A stretch of DNA of 18,872 nt from an uncultured Clostridia bacterium (GTDB lineage: Bacteria > Bacillota > Clostridia > TANB77 > CAG-508). The notes beneath the pieces were generated by a model. The model was not told the DNA's origin and did no database searches. It worked only from the letters and a program-made list of their open reading frames with translations. Position 1 is the stretch's first letter. Each line of letters starts with the position of its first letter. The DNA lies in contig CANQZP010000021.1 of NCBI GenBank assembly GCA_947628395.1, positions 1 through 18,872 of the forward strand. The letters run 5' to 3'. Positions 15,195 to 18,872 of the stretch are shown here, one piece after another. The position numbers and the translations under genes are program-made.

Positions 15195-15257
15195 GTGTTA
15201 AAAATAAAATTACCATTAAATTTGTATAAAAAATATAACAAAAATATTACAAAACTA

Positions 15258-15286
15258 TTGCATATTTAAAATTTAATAGATATAAT
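15258..15286 (+). promoter_or_regulatory. Promoter of the tetR-acyl ligase operon
   Basis: TTGCAT (15258-15263), a 17-base spacer and a perfect TATAAT (15281-15286), 34 bases upstream of the TetR start. The ATTACAAAAC sequence just upstream of the -35 resembles GTTACAAAAACGTAAC upstream of the gene at 17746. Confidence 0.75.
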
Positions 15287-15320
15287 TATACATATTTAGT
15301 AGTAAAGGTGATTGATATTA

Positions 15321-15884
15321 ATGAATAAAACTAAAAGAAAAATATTTGAAACATCAATGAAACTCTTTGCGGAAAAAGGCTATGACGCTACAAGTGTAGA
15401 AGAAATTACTGCTACTGTTGGAGTAGCTAAAGGAACATTGTATTATCATTTTTCTAGTAAAGAAGAAATATTTAATTTCTTACTAGAAGAAGGTACGAAT
15501 TTATTAATAAATAATATAGAAATAAAAATATCTAAATTAAATAATTCCTTAGATAAAATAAGAGCGATTATTTTATTACAACTTCGAGTACTTGTTAAAT
15601 ATGAAAGTCTAATTACAATTTATTTATCACAACTATGGGGAAGTGGAGAAAGAAACAATACTTGTAAAAAATACATATTAGCTTATATTGATAAGATAGA
15701 AGAAGTTGTAAAAGAGGGAATAGAAAAAGGAGAATTAAAAGATAGAAATACAGCTATAGTCGCTTCTGAAATATTTAGTTTAACTTCTACAAGTTTTATA
15801 TATAAGATAAAAACAAATAAAGAATTAGATATAAAAAATATGTGCCAAGAATTTGAAGTATATATAGATGGGTTAAAAAAATAG
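15321..15884 (+). CDS. TetR/AcrR-family transcriptional regulator
   Basis: The 187-residue protein has an N-terminal helix-turn-helix domain at about residues 4-55 (FAEKGYDATSVEEI, then VGVAKGTLYYHFSSKEE, the classic TetR recognition helix) and a helical ligand-binding C-terminal part. I choose ATG 15321, ten bases after AAAGGTG. The in-frame TTG at 15312 directly abuts that binding site. It lies 12 bases upstream of an acyl-CoA synthetase-like gene, and AGGAG for that gene overlaps its stop. The pair suggests a repressor responding to a fatty acid or acyl-CoA ligand and controlling its own operon, which is inference from context. Confidence 0.9.
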   Translation: MNKTKRKIFETSMKLFAEKGYDATSVEEITATVGVAKGTLYYHFSSKEEIFNFLLEEGTNLLINNIEIKISKLNNSLDKIRAIILLQLRVLVKYESLITIYLSQLWGSGERNNTCKKYILAYIDKIEEVVKEGIEKGELKDRNTAIVASEIFSLTSTSFIYKIKTNKELDIKNMCQEFEVYIDGLKK

Positions 15885-15896
15885 GAGAAATTATTT

Positions 15897-17621
15897 ATGA
15901 ATGAAAGAATACATTCTTATATAGAAATTGAAAATATTAAAGATATGCTAAAAAAATCAGAAGAAAAGTTTGCTGATAGACCTGCATTTAAATTTAAAAC
16001 AGAAAATCCAGATGAATTTAGAGTAATAACCTATAAAGAATTTGTAAAACAAGTAAATTCCTTAGGTACAGCACTTATAAATTTAGGATTAAAAGATAAA
16101 AAAATCGCTATAATTGGTGAAAATAGATATGAATGGGCAGTATCATATTTAGCAGTAGTTTGTGGAACAGCTCTAGTAGTTCCTCTTGATAAATCATTAC
16201 CAGAAAACGAAATAAGAAGTTTAATAGAACGTTCTGAAGTAGATGCAATTATTTATACAGCTAAGTATGATGAAATAATGAAAAAAATTAGAGAAGAAAA
16301 ATTTGCAAAAGTTAATACATTTATATCAATGGATTTAAAGAAAAAAGAAAATGATATTTTTTCTTTGTATGAATTAATGGATGAAGGTGAAAAATTATTA
16401 GATGAGGGAGATAAAAGCTTTATTGATGCAGAAATAGATAATGAAAAAATGTCAATAATGTTATTTACTTCTGGAACAACTTCTATGTCAAAAGCAGTTG
16501 CTTTATCACATAAAAATATATGTACTAATTTAATGGATATTGCTTCAGTAATTGAAATTCATGAAAGAGATACTATGTTATCATTTTTACCATTACATCA
16601 TACTTTTGAATCTACAGTAGGTTTTTTGTATCCTCTATATAAAGGAACTTGTATAGCATACTGTGAAGGAATAAGACATATTGCAGATAATATAAGAGAA
16701 TATAAAGTAACTGTAATGATTTCAGTACCAATTTTATTTGAAAATATGTACAAGAAACTTATAAAAGCTGTAGAAAAAAAAGGAAAATTAGAAAAGCTAA
16801 AAAAAGGAATTAAAATAAGTAAATTTTTCTTAAAATTCCATATAGACTTAAGGAAAAAATTATTTAGAGAGATTCATGATACTTTAGGTGGAAAAGTTAG
16901 ACTATTTGTAAATGGTGCAGCAGCACTAGACAAAGATGTTGAAAGAGGATTTAATGATTTAGGATTTAGAACTGTACAAGGATATGGCCTTACTGAAACA
17001 TCTCCAGTTTTAGCTGCTGGAAATGACAAATATACAAGAATCGGATCAGTTGGAAAAGTATTTCCTAGTATAGAATTAAAAATTGAAAATCCTAATGAAG
17101 AAGGAATTGGCGAAATTGTAGTTAAAGGTGATTCAGTAATGATAGAATACTACGGAAATAAGGAAGCCACAGAAAATGCTCTTAAAGATGGCTGGTTTTA
17201 TACAGGGGATTTAGGATATTTAGATAAAGATGGATATTTATTTATAGCAGGAAGGGAAAAAGATGTTATAGTATTAAAAAATGGAAAAAATATCTATCCT
17301 GAAGAAATTGAAACTTTGATAAGTAGAATAGAAGGTGTTAAAGAAAATATGGTATATGGACTTCCTTCTGAGACTGATAAAGATGATTTAACAATAGCTG
17401 TAAAAGTTGTTTATGATAAAGAAGTTTTAAAAGAAAGTTTAAATTTAGAAAAAGAAGATGAAATTTATGAATATATTTGGCAAGAAATAAAGAAAATAAA
17501 TAAAAATATGCCACCTTATAAATATGTAAGAAATTTAATTATAACAGAAGAAGAATTAATAAAAACTACTACGCAAAAAGTAAAAAGACACCAAGAAATT
17601 GCAAAAATATTACAAAAATAG
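15897..17621 (+). CDS. AMP-dependent acyl-CoA synthetase (long-chain fatty acid ligase-like)
   Basis: The 574-residue enzyme is an ANL-family adenylating ligase that would activate a carboxylic acid, probably a fatty acid, to acyl-AMP and then a thioester. Motifs in order: P-loop FTSGTTSMSKA (190-200; the usual Gly-x-Pro is Ser-Met-Ser here), LPLHHTFE, YGLTETSPVLAAG, YTGDLGYLDKDGYLFIAGR (435-453) and the C-terminal catalytic Lys region TTTQKVKR (K561 likely). There is no membrane segment. ATG 15897 follows AGGAG at 15883-15887. It shares an operon with the TetR gene. Whether CoA or an acyl carrier protein is the acceptor cannot be read from the sequence. Confidence 0.9.
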   Translation: MNERIHSYIEIENIKDMLKKSEEKFADRPAFKFKTENPDEFRVITYKEFVKQVNSLGTALINLGLKDKKIAIIGENRYEWAVSYLAVVCGTALVVPLDKSLPENEIRSLIERSEVDAIIYTAKYDEIMKKIREEKFAKVNTFISMDLKKKENDIFSLYELMDEGEKLLDEGDKSFIDAEIDNEKMSIMLFTSGTTSMSKAVALSHKNICTNLMDIASVIEIHERDTMLSFLPLHHTFESTVGFLYPLYKGTCIAYCEGIRHIADNIREYKVTVMISVPILFENMYKKLIKAVEKKGKLEKLKKGIKISKFFLKFHIDLRKKLFREIHDTLGGKVRLFVNGAAALDKDVERGFNDLGFRTVQGYGLTETSPVLAAGNDKYTRIGSVGKVFPSIELKIENPNEEGIGEIVVKGDSVMIEYYGNKEATENALKDGWFYTGDLGYLDKDGYLFIAGREKDVIVLKNGKNIYPEEIETLISRIEGVKENMVYGLPSETDKDDLTIAVKVVYDKEVLKESLNLEKEDEIYEYIWQEIKKINKNMPPYKYVRNLIITEEELIKTTTQKVKRHQEIAKILQK

Positions 17622-17637
17622 AAAAAAACATCAAAAT

Positions 17638-17653
17638 GTTACAAAAACGTAAC
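17638..17653. repeat. GTTAC-N6-GTAAC inverted repeat
   Basis: GTTAC (17638-17642) and GTAAC (17649-17653) flank six bases, upstream of the next promoter. This overlaps a second small inverted repeat, AACAT-CAAA-ATGTT (17627-17640). It is a possible regulator site; a resembling ATTAC half lies upstream of the TetR promoter. Confidence 0.4.
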
Positions 17654-17664
17654 AAAAAATATAT

Positions 17665-17687
17665 GGAAAAGTAATTGTACTTTTTCC
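17665..17687. promoter_or_regulatory. Operator-like inverted repeat over the -35 box
   Basis: GGAAAAGTA (17665-17673) mirrors TACTTTTTCC (17678-17687) with a single extra base. The repeat overlaps the -35 hexamer TTGTAC, a typical position for a repressor site. Confidence 0.5.
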
Positions 17688-17703
17688 GTAAACTCAGTAT
17701 AAT
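17675..17703 (+). promoter_or_regulatory. Promoter of the last protein gene
   Basis: TTGTAC (17675-17680), a 17-base spacer and a perfect TATAAT (17698-17703). The -10 lies 42 bases upstream of the preferred start at 17746. Confidence 0.75.
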
Positions 17704-17745
17704 AATAGTAGTATAAGAAGAAATACAAAGGAGGTAATGTTTACA

Positions 17746-18678
17746 ATGTCATTTTTATTCAATATGTTCAATAAATCAGGCATAGTAAACGTGAGGATGG
17801 TAATCACGGAAGAAAAGATATTATCTAATATAGAAAAAATTCAAAAAATGATAAATCCTAACAGTAAAAAACAGATAGTTCAACTAGAAGAAGATTCTTA
17901 TTTTAAAGATTTAGTAGATTCTGTAAAAACTTATTTAGTTGAATATCCTAAGAAAAAGAATTTTCCTGTTAGTGTATATAAAGCAGCTTATGATTTAGTA
18001 GAATTTGCTACAAATCAATTTGAAGACAATACTAGAAAGATTGAAGAATTAATAATTCAAAGAGAAAAAAATATAGGTTTAGCTTATGAATTAAAAGAAT
18101 ATTTAGGAAAAGCAGAAAATAAAGCAGAAGATTGGCAAGAAGTAGTTGATAGTTGTAGTGAAAAATTCACTGAAGATATATCAGAAGCTTTAACATTAGT
18201 AGCTACTGGAGATAAAGAAGAAAAAGAATCTGCTATAAAATTAGTTCAAGCTAGAATAAAAAATCTAGAATCTAATTTCCATATTGAAATAGACATGGAA
18301 AGAATAGAAGATAAATCTAAAGCATTAAGTTTTATAGGTATAGAAATTGCTGAAGCATTAAAATATATTCCAGCTCCAGTTGAACAATTTGCACCAGCAC
18401 CAGAAACAATTTCCACTCAAGAAGAGTTAAAAACAGAAAAAGTATCTGCTGGAACATTCTTTGCTAAGAAGAATGAGGGTAGACATATGCAACCTGTACA
18501 AGACGAAGAATTGATAGATGAATCTTATTTACAACAAACTACTTTTGAAGTAAAACCATCATTATGGCAAAGAATTAAAAATTCTAAACTAGTTAGAACT
18601 ATAAGATATATTATGAAAATAAGAGTAGTATTAGATATGCCTGCACTACCAGAAGGTAGAGGAGAAAACAAATTATAA
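17746..18678 (+). CDS. Unrecognised cytoplasmic protein
   Basis: I do not recognise this 310-residue protein. It is rich in Glu, Lys and predicted helix over about residues 15-205. A Pro/Ala-rich linker follows (YIPAPVEQFAPAPE), then a basic C-terminal tail (LWQRIKNSKLVRTIRYIMKI, near 273-292) that could be an amphipathic helix touching membrane or nucleic acid. There is no signal peptide. ATG 17746 lies 11 bases after AAAGGAGG (17727-17734). An ATG at 17737 in the same frame leaves only two bases and is less likely. The gene has its own strong promoter with an overlapping inverted repeat and a strong terminator, so it is a regulated single-gene unit. Confidence 0.75.
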   Translation: MSFLFNMFNKSGIVNVRMVITEEKILSNIEKIQKMINPNSKKQIVQLEEDSYFKDLVDSVKTYLVEYPKKKNFPVSVYKAAYDLVEFATNQFEDNTRKIEELIIQREKNIGLAYELKEYLGKAENKAEDWQEVVDSCSEKFTEDISEALTLVATGDKEEKESAIKLVQARIKNLESNFHIEIDMERIEDKSKALSFIGIEIAEALKYIPAPVEQFAPAPETISTQEELKTEKVSAGTFFAKKNEGRHMQPVQDEELIDESYLQQTTFEVKPSLWQRIKNSKLVRTIRYIMKIRVVLDMPALPEGRGENKL

Positions 18679-18696
18679 AATTGAAAAAAAATATGC

Positions 18697-18728
18697 AAAA
18701 AAAGAACTAGGTTTTTAGTTCTTTTTTT
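18697..18728 (+). terminator. Strong terminator after the last protein gene
   Basis: AAAAAAAGAACTA (18697-18709) pairs perfectly with TAGTTCTTTTTTT (18716-18728) around a six-base loop. The A/T symmetry means it could also work in the other direction. Confidence 0.92.
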
Positions 18729-18754
18729 GTATTAAAAAATTTTTTCAAAAAGTA

Positions 18755-18783
18755 TTGACATATAAAAATACATCAAGTATAAT
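18755..18783 (+). promoter_or_regulatory. Perfect sigma-A promoter of the distal tRNA
   Basis: TTGACA (18755-18760), a 17-base spacer and TATAAT (18778-18783). All twelve positions match the consensus, and the tRNA begins 19 bases downstream. Confidence 0.93.
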
Positions 18784-18802
18784 TAATCATGCGTTAAGCA
18801 AT

Positions 18803-18872
18803 GCGCCCTTAGCTCAGTTGGTCAGAGCAACCGGCTCATAACCGGTGGGTCCAAGGTTCGAATCCTTGAGGG
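18803..18872 (+). tRNA. tRNA with CAU anticodon (elongator Met or Ile2), cut by the window end
   Basis: The acceptor 5' strand GCGCCCT, a D arm with AGCTCAGTTGGTCAGAGC, the anticodon stem-loop ACCGG-CTCATAA-CCGGT (anticodon CAT) and the T arm CAAGG-TTCGAAT-CCTTG are present. The last three acceptor bases, discriminator and CCA lie outside the window. The anticodon stem lacks the three consecutive G-C pairs of initiator tRNA, so it is an elongator. Met is more likely, but a lysidine-modified Ile tRNA cannot be excluded. Confidence 0.93.

Noticed and set aside
18803..18872. Initiator tRNA-Met
   Set aside because: The anticodon stem does not have the three consecutive G-C pairs diagnostic of initiators, and position 1-72 appears to be paired.

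Overview
The window is a strongly A+T-rich stretch from a Bacillota (Firmicutes) genome, most likely an uncultured gut-type member of the Clostridia. The grounds are AGA-dominated arginine codons, strong AGGAGG-type ribosome binding sites, consensus TTGACA/TATAAT promoters, a LonB-like protease, split transketolase subunits, and an ftsE-ftsX-M23-M23-S41 cell-wall cluster. All protein genes lie on the + strand. A tRNA-Gly(UCC) on the - strand opens the window, and a tRNA with a CAU anticodon is cut off at its end.

Layout: (1) 202-1750, tsaE-tsaB-rimI, a tRNA t6A-modification and ribosomal-protein acetylation operon. (2) 1825-4224, a free-standing Lon-family protease. (3) 4225-6872, an accessory island: an (AC)n microsatellite, a large pilin-like protein whose C-terminal end resembles hypervariable lectin-type domains, a small hypothetical gene, and two copies of a hairpin-rich dispersed element in opposite orientation. 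(4) 6873-9427, transketolase N and C subunits plus an HD-domain hydrolase. (5) 9428-9808, a gene-free region holding a 190-bp palindromic element. (6) 9809-15111, the FtsEX division ABC system, two tandem coiled-coil M23 (LytM) peptidases and a PDZ-containing S41 protease. FtsEX is known to activate coiled-coil murein hydrolases at the septum, so these genes probably act together. (7) 15321-17621, a TetR regulator and an AMP-forming acyl-CoA synthetase-like enzyme. (8) 17746-18678, an unrecognised protein with its own strong promoter, possible operator and terminator.

Most notable observation: two otherwise intact genes, tsaB and the first M23 peptidase, each need a +1 frameshift. In both, the zero-frame codon at the break is CGG, preceded by a codon ending in U, and skipping one base yields a conserved glycine (GGU or GGA). 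Reading every CGG trinucleotide in the window by eye, I found no other in-frame CGG codon in roughly 5,400 codons, whereas about two dozen CGGs occur out of frame inside genes. This suggests that CGG may be unassigned, or a +1-shift codon, in this organism. Two single-base errors that happen to share this signature are the competing explanation.
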